Below are positions 1-6,306 of a stretch of DNA of 14,432 nucleotides, one piece after another. The notes below the pieces were generated by a model that made no database searches, had not been told where the DNA came from, and was given only the letters and a program-made list of their open reading frames with translations. The position numbers and the translations under genes are program-made. The number at the start of each line of letters is the position of its first letter. Position 1 is the first letter of the stretch. Source of the stretch: Candidatus Fermentibacteraceae bacterium (GTDB lineage Bacteria; Fermentibacterota; Fermentibacteria; Fermentibacterales; JCC-6); the NCBI GenBank assembly GCA_021162285.1, contig JAGGYZ010000151.1:1-14432 (forward strand), in the 5' to 3' direction.

Positions 1-297
1 ACTTTTTTTGTTATCAGAACTGAAACGGAAAGTCTTGAATACCGCAACTGCGAGCTTGTGTATCGTGATGCCTGGGGCTCGGTGCCCATCGATATCTTTC
101 CTGAAGAATTTGCCGGACTTCTGGAAACATCAGGGTACTCTTTGCGAGATACTATTGACAACATCTGCAGGCTTGAAATGTACACTCCGCTGCAGGAAGA
201 CACTATCAGAACAGAAATACCTGTTCGTTCGGAAGTTGTTGCCCGGTTGTTTGACAGAGGAAGAAGAGAGATACAGCGGAATCAGATGGTTTACTGA
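1..297 (+). CDS. C-terminal part of an unrecognised protein (5' truncated)
   Basis: The first frame is open from base 1 to the TGA at 295-297, giving 98 residues with no start inside the window that looks like the true one (a GTG at 58 has no ribosome binding site). The composition is ordinary for a soluble protein: acidic and basic residues are mixed, and there is no membrane segment or signal peptide. A stretch reading roughly YRDAWGSVPIDIFPEEF, followed by a helical, charge-rich tail ending RREIQRNQMVY, is what can be seen. I do not recognise the family. It precedes the HEPN gene by 115 nt. That gene has its own promoter, so the two are probably separate transcription units. The overlapping longer ORF in another frame is a shadow here. 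Confidence 0.6.
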   Translation, partial: TFFVIRTETESLEYRNCELVYRDAWGSVPIDIFPEEFAGLLETSGYSLRDTIDNICRLEMYTPLQEDTIRTEIPVRSEVVARLFDRGRREIQRNQMVY

Positions 298-303
298 GCC
301 TGC

Positions 304-346
304 TTTCCGGACAAATGCGGGTTTACGAGGTTGGATCTTCCGGAAA
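304..346. repeat. Inverted repeat in the gap before the HEPN gene
   Basis: TTTCCGGA at 304-311 is matched by TCCGGAAA at 339-346, an 8-bp inverted repeat with 27 bases between the arms. No T-run follows, so it does not look like an intrinsic terminator. It sits just upstream of the HEPN promoter and could be an operator-like site, but nothing else supports that. Confidence 0.3.
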
Positions 347-351
347 TGGTC

Positions 352-381
352 TTGCTGTGAAGCTTGTTATTTTGCTATAGT
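352..381 (+). promoter_or_regulatory. Putative sigma70 promoter with extended -10 for the HEPN-MNT pair
   Basis: TTGCTG at 352-357 (-35 like) and TATAGT at 376-381 (-10) are separated by 18 bases. TG at 373-374 gives a perfect TGnTATAGT extended -10. The predicted start of transcription falls about 25 bases before the HEPN ATG at 413. Confidence 0.5.
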
Positions 382-412
382 GCAGTTGTACCGGGGACTA
401 GCGAGGTGCTTT

Positions 413-799
413 ATGGATAATGAAAGAATAGTGGATTATTGGCTTTCGGAAGGTGAGCAGGCTCTTGATGTTGCCCGACATCTTTTTGAAAAAGGAGACT
501 ATTCCTATGCTCTTTTCTTTGGACATCTTGCCGTTGAAAAGGTATTAAAAGCAATACATGTCCGGAAGGTTGACCAGCAGGCTCCACGATTGCATAACCT
601 GCTCAGACTGGCACTGGAAGCGGGTATAGAAGTAACAAACGAACAGAAGCAGGTGCTGATAAGAATCACGGCCTTCAATCTGGAATCCAGATACCCGGAC
701 TACAACAGGGAATTCAGGAAAAAGTGTACACCTCAGTTTACACGGCAGGAGCTGGTACAGATAGAGGAGATATTCAAATGGTTGAAATTGAAGCTGTAG
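413..799 (+). CDS. HEPN domain protein (PF05168-like), partner of an MNT nucleotidyltransferase
   Basis: A 128-residue, mostly helical protein. The start is the ATG at 413, 6 nt after GAGG (403-406). The longer in-frame extension upstream is a shadow of the previous gene. Family marks seen: residues 30-48 carry the Y..ALFFGHLAVEKVLKA helix, residues 58-64 the PRLHNLL turn, and residues 93-96 the RYPD motif. These are typical of the HEPN family that is paired with minimal nucleotidyltransferases. Such pairs often act as toxin (HEPN RNase) and antitoxin (MNT AMP-transferase). Here no R-x4-6-H ribonuclease motif exists anywhere in the chain, so toxicity is doubtful. The MNT gene overlaps the last 22 nt, which implies translational coupling and a complex. 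Family assignment is confident; the role is not. Confidence 0.88.
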   Translation: MDNERIVDYWLSEGEQALDVARHLFEKGDYSYALFFGHLAVEKVLKAIHVRKVDQQAPRLHNLLRLALEAGIEVTNEQKQVLIRITAFNLESRYPDYNREFRKKCTPQFTRQELVQIEEIFKWLKLKL

Positions 800-1095
800 T
801 TTTGGAGAATGTACAGCTGTTTTTAAGCAAGCTTCGCAGGGCAGGTTTTATAGTAGTAAAGGCATACATTTTCGGTTCCTATGCAAACGGTTCGGCTGAT
901 GAATGGAGTGATATTGATATCGCTGTTGTTTCGCCACAGATTGGAAATGACCGTTTTAATGAGAGGATAAGACTCACCGAGCTTGCAGCAACTGTTGATG
1001 TGCGGCTGGAGCCGCTGCCGTTTAACTACGACAGTTTTGTTGAAGAAGATCCTCTCGTACGACAGATAAAAACAGAAGGTATCGTTGTAGCGTAA
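778..1095 (+). CDS. MNT-type minimal nucleotidyltransferase
   Basis: A 105-residue protein of the DNA polymerase beta-like nucleotidyltransferase superfamily (NTP_transf_2 type). The catalytic pattern is intact: GSYANG at residues 33-38, SDIDIAVV at 44-51 with the metal-binding pair D45 and D47, and a candidate third carboxylate D74 in VDVRLEP. The start is the ATG at 778 behind GAGGAGA (764-770). The in-frame start at 724 has no good ribosome binding site and lies deeper inside the HEPN gene. The 22-nt overlap with the HEPN gene marks one transcript. In characterised pairs MNT proteins add AMP groups to the HEPN partner. The order HEPN then MNT and the intact active site fit an enzyme, whether or not this pair is a toxin-antitoxin module. 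Confidence 0.88.
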   Translation: MVEIEAVVLENVQLFLSKLRRAGFIVVKAYIFGSYANGSADEWSDIDIAVVSPQIGNDRFNERIRLTELAATVDVRLEPLPFNYDSFVEEDPLVRQIKTEGIVVA

Positions 1096-1158
1096 TTACT
1101 CTTACTGTTGTGTCGTTTACAGAGTCAAAAACAGCTTTAACTGAGTCGCACGGTCAGG

Positions 1159-1602
1159 TCATTCCTCCCCCTGGCAATCGGATGTTTCATCAGATTCATC
1201 CAGCACAGGAAGTGCATTTTCTTCATTCAGCAGGGAGTTGTCTTCAAGAACCTGTTTCAGTGTCTCCATTGACCAGTTGCCTTCGTGTCTGCCTATGCCC
1301 TCCATAAAAAGGGGGAAGTGAACGAAGTAGATCAGTTCATCCCCTATGGTGGCGGTGTACTTTCCATTCACTACAACTGCGAAAGGAAAGTGGGTTTCCG
1401 GCAGGTTGTATCTCTGAATAACTTCTTCTGACGCGGAGTCAGTTATTACGTGGTATCTAACAGTGTATTCATCAGCAAACTCCGCAAGAACAGAATCGAC
1501 TTCTGCGAGAGTCTGCAGTGACGGTGGCATCTGTTTGTAAAAAACATCAATTGTGTTTGTAATCGGTACGGCAGACAGTGTAACAAGCAGCATGATAAAC
1601 AC
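1159..1602 (-). CDS. Exported thioredoxin-fold protein lacking the CxxC motif
   Basis: 147 residues from a GTG start at 1602, preceded by AAGGAAAG (revcomp of about 1608-1615). The N-terminus MFIMLLVTLSAVPITNT is a short signal peptide or membrane anchor. The rest shows the thioredoxin-like order: a strand (TIDVFYKQ), a helix (residues about 28-45), a strand (YTVRYHVIT), a helix (SEEVIQRYNL), then a HFPFAVVVNGKY segment where the proline corresponds to the cis-proline and VVVNG to a central strand. No CxxC is present; the only cysteine is near the acidic C-terminus, so it is unlikely to be an oxidoreductase. It follows the EamA gene by 35 nt on the same strand and is probably the last gene of that operon. 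Assignment rests on pattern alone. Confidence 0.6.
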   Translation of the reverse strand: MFIMLLVTLSAVPITNTIDVFYKQMPPSLQTLAEVDSVLAEFADEYTVRYHVITDSASEEVIQRYNLPETHFPFAVVVNGKYTATIGDELIYFVHFPLFMEGIGRHEGNWSMETLKQVLEDNSLLNEENALPVLDESDETSDCQGEE

Positions 1603-1637
1603 TATTCTTTCCTTTCGTTTCCCGGATGTTCAGAGTT

Positions 1638-2483
1638 TCATCTGTGTCTGGCAGGTATCTGGGCTACTATCATTCCTGCAAACATCAGCGCGGCGCCTGA
1701 AAGCTCTGTTGCAGTAAGGCTTTCCTTAAGAACGATGCTCCCGCCTATGGCGGCGAACACAGCTTCCAGACTCATGATTATTGCAGCCGGTGCCGGCCTG
1801 ACATTTTTCTGAGCGAATATCTGTATTGTGAAGGCTATTCCCACAGAGAGAACTCCACTGTAGGCAAGGGGAAGCCATGCTGCTGGAATTCCGCTCCACG
1901 ACTCTTTCACAAACAGAGTTGTTGCAGCGCTGAGGACTGTTACAGTGGTGAACTGAACCACAGCGAAACCGCCGGGGTGGTATCTGCCTGCGTACCGGCC
2001 TATGAGCCTTACATGAATGGCCCACATTACTGCACCGCCAAGAACCAGCAGATCCCCGGGGTTAACCGATTTGAAACCCTGTGAGAAACTCAGCAGCCAA
2101 AGACCTGCCAGTGAAAGAACTATGCCTGCCCAGAGTGTTTTTCCCTCGCGGTGACCGGTAACGAGACCGAGAACGGGGACAAAAACAATGTAAAGACCGG
2201 TGATGAAACCTGCTTTGCCTGCTGTGGTGTATACAACTCCCCACTGCTGGAGAGATGCCCCTGCAAACAGGATCGATCCTGCAAGAACCGCCTGAGAAAG
2301 GTAACTGCGGCTTATATACTTTTTGAACACTGGAAAAAGAACAAGCGCGCCCATACCAAACCGGATGGTGTTGAAAGCCATTGGCCCGAGATGGGTCATT
2401 CCTGCCCTCTGGGCGACAAAGGCAAACCCCCAGATTGCAGCCGTTACAAGAAGAAGCAATCTGGAGGATTTTGTTGAAGGCAA
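1638..2483 (-). CDS. EamA/DMT-family transporter
   Basis: 281 residues, strongly hydrophobic, about ten membrane helices in two EamA repeats, which is normal length for the drug/metabolite transporter superfamily. Recognisable marks are LLLLVTAAIWGFAFVAQRAGM at the N-terminus, the QQWGVVYTTAGKAGFITGLY segment around residues 80-100 that is common in this group, and a second repeat starting near DLLVLGGAVMWAIHV. The likely start is TTG at 2481-2483, only 2 nt after the stop of the ThiS-like gene. No ATG or GTG fits the N-terminus better. This spacing points to translational coupling. The substrate cannot be read from sequence; family members carry amino acids, nucleotide sugars, cofactor precursors and others across the inner membrane. 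Confidence 0.88.
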   Translation of the reverse strand: MPSTKSSRLLLLVTAAIWGFAFVAQRAGMTHLGPMAFNTIRFGMGALVLFPVFKKYISRSYLSQAVLAGSILFAGASLQQWGVVYTTAGKAGFITGLYIVFVPVLGLVTGHREGKTLWAGIVLSLAGLWLLSFSQGFKSVNPGDLLVLGGAVMWAIHVRLIGRYAGRYHPGGFAVVQFTTVTVLSAATTLFVKESWSGIPAAWLPLAYSGVLSVGIAFTIQIFAQKNVRPAPAAIIMSLEAVFAAIGGSIVLKESLTATELSGAALMFAGMIVAQIPARHR

Positions 2484-2485
2484 TT

Positions 2486-2683
2486 CTAACCGCCGGAGAT
2501 AAGGTGGATCACTTTGATATCCGCCATGTCTGGAACGGTTGTTGTGGCGTAGTCCGCCCGTTTTACCAGTGTGCCGTTTATTTTTGTTACCAGCATTTTG
2601 AATTTGTAGTTCTTCATTTTAAGGATATCATCAACTGTCATTCCCTCATGCCAATGGAGTTTGTCACCGTTTACAGTTACCAT
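2486..2683 (-). CDS. ThiS/MoaD-like sulfur carrier protein ending in Gly-Gly
   Basis: 65 residues of ubiquitin-like (beta-grasp) type: MVTVNGDKL, then HEGMTVDDILKMKNY, a middle strand MLVTKINGTLVKRADY, and the end IKVIHLISGG. The exposed C-terminal Gly-Gly is the site that ThiF/MoeB-type enzymes adenylate and convert to a thiocarboxylate. I chose the ATG at 2683 because AAAGGA (revcomp of 2690-2695) lies 6 nt before it. The upstream in-frame ATG at 2704 would lie at or before the predicted transcription start. It heads a minus-strand unit with the EamA transporter starting 2 nt after its stop. No ThiF, ThiG or molybdopterin gene is in view, so whether it serves thiamine, cysteine, molybdopterin or another sulfur pathway is open. 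Confidence 0.85.
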   Translation of the reverse strand: MVTVNGDKLHWHEGMTVDDILKMKNYKFKMLVTKINGTLVKRADYATTTVPDMADIKVIHLISGG

Positions 2684-2707
2684 GAAACATCCTTTCTGGT
2701 TCATTGG

Positions 2708-2716
2708 AATATATCA
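2708..2716 (-). promoter_or_regulatory. Extended -10 element for the ThiS-EamA-thioredoxin-like unit
   Basis: Read on the minus strand, TGATATATT is an extended -10 (TG-n-TATATT) ending at 2708. A good -35 is not seen at 16-18 nt. Transcription would begin near 2701, about 18 nt before the ATG at 2683 and past the alternative ATG at 2704, which supports the shorter ThiS start. Confidence 0.4.
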
Positions 2717-2770
2717 CTGCCGCCGGGGTAACATCATCGTAACTGGTGTAACTCTTGAAAGGAGAAGGAA

Positions 2771-5065
2771 ATGATAGGCGCGGTAATTGGTTTGAGTGCA
2801 CTTCTGATGGTAATACCTCCGGATGATTACTCTAGAATGATTGTTATGGATGACGACGGTGTGGTTTCCGATCTGCCTCTGGAGAATACGGAAGCTGTAA
2901 TTACTGTTGACGGGTCAATACAGCTTGTTACAGTAAGGCAGGAGTACGGCAATCCGTATTCACATCCCATTGAGGCCGTTTATGTTTTTCCGCTTCCCGA
3001 GAGCGGTGCAGTGTACAGTATGGATATGGAGATCGGTGACAGAACAATTGAAGGCGAGATAAAGGAAAGAGGGGAAGCTCAAAGGATTTACCAGGAAGCC
3101 ATCAGTCAGGGCAGAACTGCTGCTCTGCTGGAGCAGGAAAGACCCAACATCTTTACCCAGACAGTGGGTAACATTCTTCCGGGAGACAACATCATCATAG
3201 AGATAACATATGCTGCTCCTGTAGGTTACAATGACGGAACATGGGAAGTTGTTTTCCCTATGGTTGTAGGTCCCAGGTTTAACCCTGGCGGGGTTTCAGA
3301 CGCAGACAGAATAACACCGGAAATCGTTCCGGAAGGTACAAGAAGCGGATATGACATCCAGCTTTCACTGACCCTTGATCCCGGTTTGCCAATTCGTGAG
3401 TTTGAGTCGATGAACCACGCCGTAAGCACTCAGATCAGGAATGATGACAAGCTGTTTGTTCAGCTCAGCCGTGAGCACGAGATACCCAACAGAGATTTCG
3501 TGTTTACCTACAGAACTGCCGGAGACGATATAGGTTCCGGTGTTATCTCCCACAATGGAGATCTTGGCGGACATTTCATGCTGATGCTTGAACCGGATGC
3601 CGAGGTAGATTCAGGCGACATCGCCCCTAAAGAGATATTTTTTGTGGTGGACAATTCAGGTTCCATGAGCGGTCAGCCAATGGAAGTTGCCAAAGAAACC
3701 GTGAGACAGTTTGTTCAGGGGATGAACCCCCAGGACTCATTCCAGATAATGAAGTTCAGTGAAACTGCAAGTTCCATGAGCAGTGTGCCGTTGAAGAATA
3801 CTTCAGCCAATGTAACCAGAGGAATAAACTACATTAACTCCATGTCCGGTATGGGGGGAACCATGATGATTGAGGGTGTAAGAGCCTGCGTGGGCTATCC
3901 GGAAGACCAGGAAAGAATGCGCTACATCATCTTCCTTACAGACGGATACATCGGTAATGAAGCCGAGATACTGTCTGAACTCAGAACAACTCTGGGCGAG
4001 CACACAAGGCTTTTCAGTATTGGTGTTGGCTCAAGTACAAACAGGTACCTCATCGAAGGCCTGGCTGAAGAGGGTAGAGGCTACGCCACCTACATAGGGC
4101 TTGATCAGGATCCGAAGAGTGCTGTGGAAGATATTTACAACAAGATAAACAACCCATACCTGGTTGACATAGAAATAGACTGGGGCAATCTGGATGTAAC
4201 AGAAGTGTATCCCAGAGAGATCCGCGATCTTTACGACGGCGAGCCACTTGTTGTTACCGGCCGTTACAGGGAACCAGGCAGAGATGAGATTACCATATCA
4301 GGTACTCTGAATGGAAGAAACTGGGAAAGAACGATGAATGTGAGGCTCGTTTCCCAGGGAGGCACTGAAGCTGCGGACAGACTGTGGGCAAGACGGAAAA
4401 TACATCACCTGAACGGTCTTGTACTGGACTCCGGTTTCAGGGGCAAACCCTCTGATGGGCTCATTGAACAGATAATAGGTGTGTCTCTTGACTACAGCGT
4501 TCTGTGTGAACAGACGGCTTTTGTTGCTGTGGATAGCTATGTGAGAGCAGACGGCAGCAGTCCTGAAACGATTGGTATACCGGTCAATATGCCTGAAGGC
4601 GTCAGCTACACGGGTATTTTCGGTTCCCCTGCACCGACATCGCAAACGATGTACAGGTCAGCTGTCACTTCTGCAACAGGTACAGGCGGCGGTTTTGCTG
4701 GCAGCAATGCTTCAGATGCTCTGGCCGCTGAAGAGTGCTTTGACATGGAAACCGCATACGAGCATTCCCCGGTATTCACTGCTTCTCTGGTGAGTATCAG
4801 TGGCTATCTGGGTGCAAGACCTTCTCAGTTCAGGTCGGTTATTATTGATCTGCTGAATGAGCTGAACGAAAACAGTGATGTTCTTGCTGAGGGATCCATT
4901 ACTTTTGAGATCACAGTAAACAGTTCGGGAATAATAACCCGGATAAGAATCACACAAGACACTGTGGAAATTGAAGAAGTGGCCGATACTGTTGAAGACT
5001 TCCTGATTGGAGAGACCATTGAAGGCGCTGTCAGTGGTACATCTACGGTTGTTATAACCATTTAG
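2771..5065 (+). CDS. VIT domain and von Willebrand factor A domain protein
   Basis: 764 residues from an ATG preceded by AAAGGAGAAGG (strong ribosome binding site). A short hydrophobic N-terminus (residues 1-16) may be an export signal or anchor. Residues about 35-165 form a VIT (vault/inter-alpha-trypsin) domain, with VRQEYGNPYSHPIEAVYVFPLPE and the EIKERGEAQRIYQEA segment. Residues about 288-460 form a vWA domain with a complete MIDAS metal site: D294-x-S296-x-S298, T364 in MGGTMM, and D391 in FLTDG. The last about 65 residues (GSITFEITVNSSG onward) resemble the TonB/AgmX C-terminal beta-alpha-beta fold; this part is inferred. Proteins of this architecture are usually envelope-associated, and their ligands are mostly unknown. 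There is no T9SS-like tail. A hairpin terminator follows 18 nt after the stop, so it is probably monocistronic. Confidence 0.9.
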   Translation: MIGAVIGLSALLMVIPPDDYSRMIVMDDDGVVSDLPLENTEAVITVDGSIQLVTVRQEYGNPYSHPIEAVYVFPLPESGAVYSMDMEIGDRTIEGEIKERGEAQRIYQEAISQGRTAALLEQERPNIFTQTVGNILPGDNIIIEITYAAPVGYNDGTWEVVFPMVVGPRFNPGGVSDADRITPEIVPEGTRSGYDIQLSLTLDPGLPIREFESMNHAVSTQIRNDDKLFVQLSREHEIPNRDFVFTYRTAGDDIGSGVISHNGDLGGHFMLMLEPDAEVDSGDIAPKEIFFVVDNSGSMSGQPMEVAKETVRQFVQGMNPQDSFQIMKFSETASSMSSVPLKNTSANVTRGINYINSMSGMGGTMMIEGVRACVGYPEDQERMRYIIFLTDGYIGNEAEILSELRTTLGEHTRLFSIGVGSSTNRYLIEGLAEEGRGYATYIGLDQDPKSAVEDIYNKINNPYLVDIEIDWGNLDVTEVYPREIRDLYDGEPLVVTGRYREPGRDEITISGTLNGRNWERTMNVRLVSQGGTEAADRLWARRKIHHLNGLVLDSGFRGKPSDGLIEQIIGVSLDYSVLCEQTAFVAVDSYVRADGSSPETIGIPVNMPEGVSYTGIFGSPAPTSQTMYRSAVTSATGTGGGFAGSNASDALAAEECFDMETAYEHSPVFTASLVSISGYLGARPSQFRSVIIDLLNELNENSDVLAEGSITFEITVNSSGIITRIRITQDTVEIEEVADTVEDFLIGETIEGAVSGTSTVVITI

Positions 5066-5082
5066 AATTGTACTGCGGAATG

Positions 5083-5117
5083 AAGGGGTGGCCTTTTCAG
5101 CCACCCCTTTGTATTTT
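5083..5117 (+). terminator. Intrinsic terminator after the VIT-vWA gene
   Basis: AAGGGGTGGC (5083-5092) pairs perfectly with GCCACCCCTT (5100-5109) around a 7-nt loop. TTGTATTTTT follows. A 10-bp GC-rich stem plus a T-rich tail is a textbook rho-independent terminator. Confidence 0.85.
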
Positions 5118-5147
5118 TGCCGGTAACTAATCAGAGGAGATTTGAAA

Positions 5148-5411
5148 ATGCAGCAGATGTGTCCCAGGTGTCATGAACAGTATGTAATCAAGTCAGGCAT
5201 AAGCAATGCAGGCAGATATGCCGGACTGGTGGGAGTGCTCGTTGCAAACTCTACCGCGTCTTACCAGTGTCCCAACTGCGGTAAAATTCCTATGTCGGAG
5301 TTCCCCGATGAATTTCAGTCAGATGTTAAGAAGAAAAGAACACTTTCTGTTATAGGTGCCGTTGCGATTCTTGTGCTGGTTGTGGCTTTCTTCGGATGGA
5401 GGGTAATGTAG
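5148..5411 (+). CDS. Small zinc-ribbon protein with a C-terminal membrane helix
   Basis: 87 residues. The ATG at 5148 is 8 nt after AGAGGAG; the TTG at 5142 is too close to that site to be the start. Two CxxC knuckles, C5/C8 (CPRC) and C41/C44 (CPNCG), form a likely zinc ribbon. The residues between them, rich in Gly, Ala and Val, may form a short hairpin or a membrane-dipping segment. A basic stretch KKKR (residues about 62-65) is followed by a single membrane helix (about 68-84) and a short tail, so the zinc ribbon should face the cytoplasm. No specific function is known to me. It stands between two terminator-like hairpins and is probably its own transcript. Confidence 0.75.
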   Translation: MQQMCPRCHEQYVIKSGISNAGRYAGLVGVLVANSTASYQCPNCGKIPMSEFPDEFQSDVKKKRTLSVIGAVAILVLVVAFFGWRVM

Positions 5412-5425
5412 CATATTCCGAGAGC

Positions 5426-5456
5426 AGCTCGCTCATACGGAGCGGCTTTGTTTGTT
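5426..5456 (+). terminator. Possible terminator after the zinc-ribbon gene
   Basis: AGCTCGCTC (5426-5434) pairs with GAGCGGCT (5440-5447) with one bulged T in the left arm and a 5-nt loop. TTGTTTGTTG follows. The stem is short and imperfect, so this is a moderate call. Confidence 0.5.
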
Positions 5457-5491
5457 GAATAACTGAACCCTAATTCAGGAGAAATATTTTG

Positions 5492-5902
5492 ATGGATGTG
5501 AAAGTAGTTTTTCCCGGCGGGAAAAGAGTAGATGCTCTGATCAACGGTTTTACAATAGAAACAGACCAGGCTGTGCAGGGTGGAGGAGAAGGTTCCGCAC
5601 CTGAGCCATTCACCCTTTTTCTTGCTTCCATGGCAACCTGTGCCGGTATATATGTACTGGCGTTCTGTCAGAATCGGGGGTTGTCGACAGAGGGAATATA
5701 CCTTACTATGACCAATGATATAGATCCGGATAAAAGACTTATTGGCAGGGTGATTATCAACGTCATTGTTCCGGATGCATTCCCTCAGAAGTACCACGCA
5801 CCGCTTATCCGCTCTGCAGAGCAGTGTGCTGTGGCAAAGCATATTGAGGAAACCCTTCCAGTGTTTGCAGTTGATGTTCTTACACACTGCGAGGTAGAGT
5901 AG
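5492..5902 (+). CDS. OsmC/Ohr-like family protein
   Basis: 136 residues, near the normal OsmC length. The start is the ATG at 5492 behind AGGAG (5478-5482); the TTG at 5489 directly before it is an alternative that adds one residue. The two cysteines expected for the family are present: C50 in LASMATCAGIYV and C112 in SAEQCAVAKHI. The first lies at the start of the central helix, as in peroxide-reducing OsmC/Ohr proteins. Such proteins reduce organic hydroperoxides in the cytoplasm with thiols, but many relatives of the YhfA/SAV type have no proven reaction. The cupin gene begins 12 nt after the stop, so the two genes form an operon, perhaps for stress or detoxification. Confidence 0.87.
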   Translation: MDVKVVFPGGKRVDALINGFTIETDQAVQGGGEGSAPEPFTLFLASMATCAGIYVLAFCQNRGLSTEGIYLTMTNDIDPDKRLIGRVIINVIVPDAFPQKYHAPLIRSAEQCAVAKHIEETLPVFAVDVLTHCEVE

Positions 5903-5914
5903 AGGAGTGTTCAG

Positions 5915-6250
5915 ATGATAGTTCGCAGGTATTCCGATATCAAAGCTCAGGCTGTGGATATGGATGGAGCAAAGGATGTTGCCAAAAGGGTGCTTGTTTC
6001 AGAAGCGGATGGCGCTCCCAATTTCATCATGAGACAGTTCATAGTTGAACCCGGAGGATATACTCCCTACCACACCCACAACTGGGAGCATGAGATATAT
6101 GTGCTTTCTGGCAGGGGACAGGTTTTGAAGCATGGCGGATTCAACGAGCTTGAAGCCGGAAGCGTGGTTTTTGTGGCTCCCAACGAGGAGCACGGTTTTG
6201 AAAACACCGGGGATGAACCTCTGGTATTTCTGTGTTCAATTCCGAAGTAG
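5915..6250 (+). CDS. Small cupin-domain protein
   Basis: 111 residues, a single conserved-barrel cupin. Motif 1 is GGYTPYHTHNWEHEIYVLSG (residues 47-66) with candidate metal ligands H53, H55 and E60. Motif 2 is GSVVFVAPNEEHGFENTG (82-99) with H93. All four metal ligands are therefore present, so an Fe, Mn, Ni or Zn-binding cupin is likely. Its reaction or ligand cannot be told from sequence. It starts at an ATG with GAGGAG about 7 nt upstream. It lies 12 nt downstream of the OsmC-like gene, and a strong hairpin terminator follows, so these two genes make one transcript. Confidence 0.9.
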   Translation: MIVRRYSDIKAQAVDMDGAKDVAKRVLVSEADGAPNFIMRQFIVEPGGYTPYHTHNWEHEIYVLSGRGQVLKHGGFNELEAGSVVFVAPNEEHGFENTGDEPLVFLCSIPK

Positions 6251-6269
6251 GTTTTTGCACTGGATGTGT

Positions 6270-6305
6270 GAGGAGGAGCAGGCTGCCTGCTCCTCCTCTT
6301 TCTTT
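6270..6305 (+). terminator. Strong intrinsic terminator after the OsmC-cupin operon
   Basis: GAGGAGGAGCAGGC (6270-6283) pairs with GCCTGCTCCTCCTC (6285-6298), a near-perfect palindrome (about 12-13 bp stem with a 3-nt loop in practice), followed by TTTCTTT. It lies between convergent genes. It fits a plus-strand terminator best, because the minus-strand side lacks a T-run. Confidence 0.85.
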
Positions 6306-6306
6306 A

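Noticed and set aside
8..799. A 263-residue reading frame containing the HEPN gene
   Set aside because: Residues before 413 overlap the tail of another gene in frame 1 and look unlike a protein (Cys- and Arg-rich). A promoter and ribosome binding site directly precede the ATG at 413.
1096..1158. A terminator between the convergent MNT and thioredoxin-like genes
   Set aside because: The gap has near direct repeats (GAGTC words) but no stable stem with a T-run on either strand.
5315..5887. A 190-residue minus-strand frame opposite the OsmC-like gene
   Set aside because: It lies over two well-supported plus-strand genes and a hairpin, and shows no family pattern.
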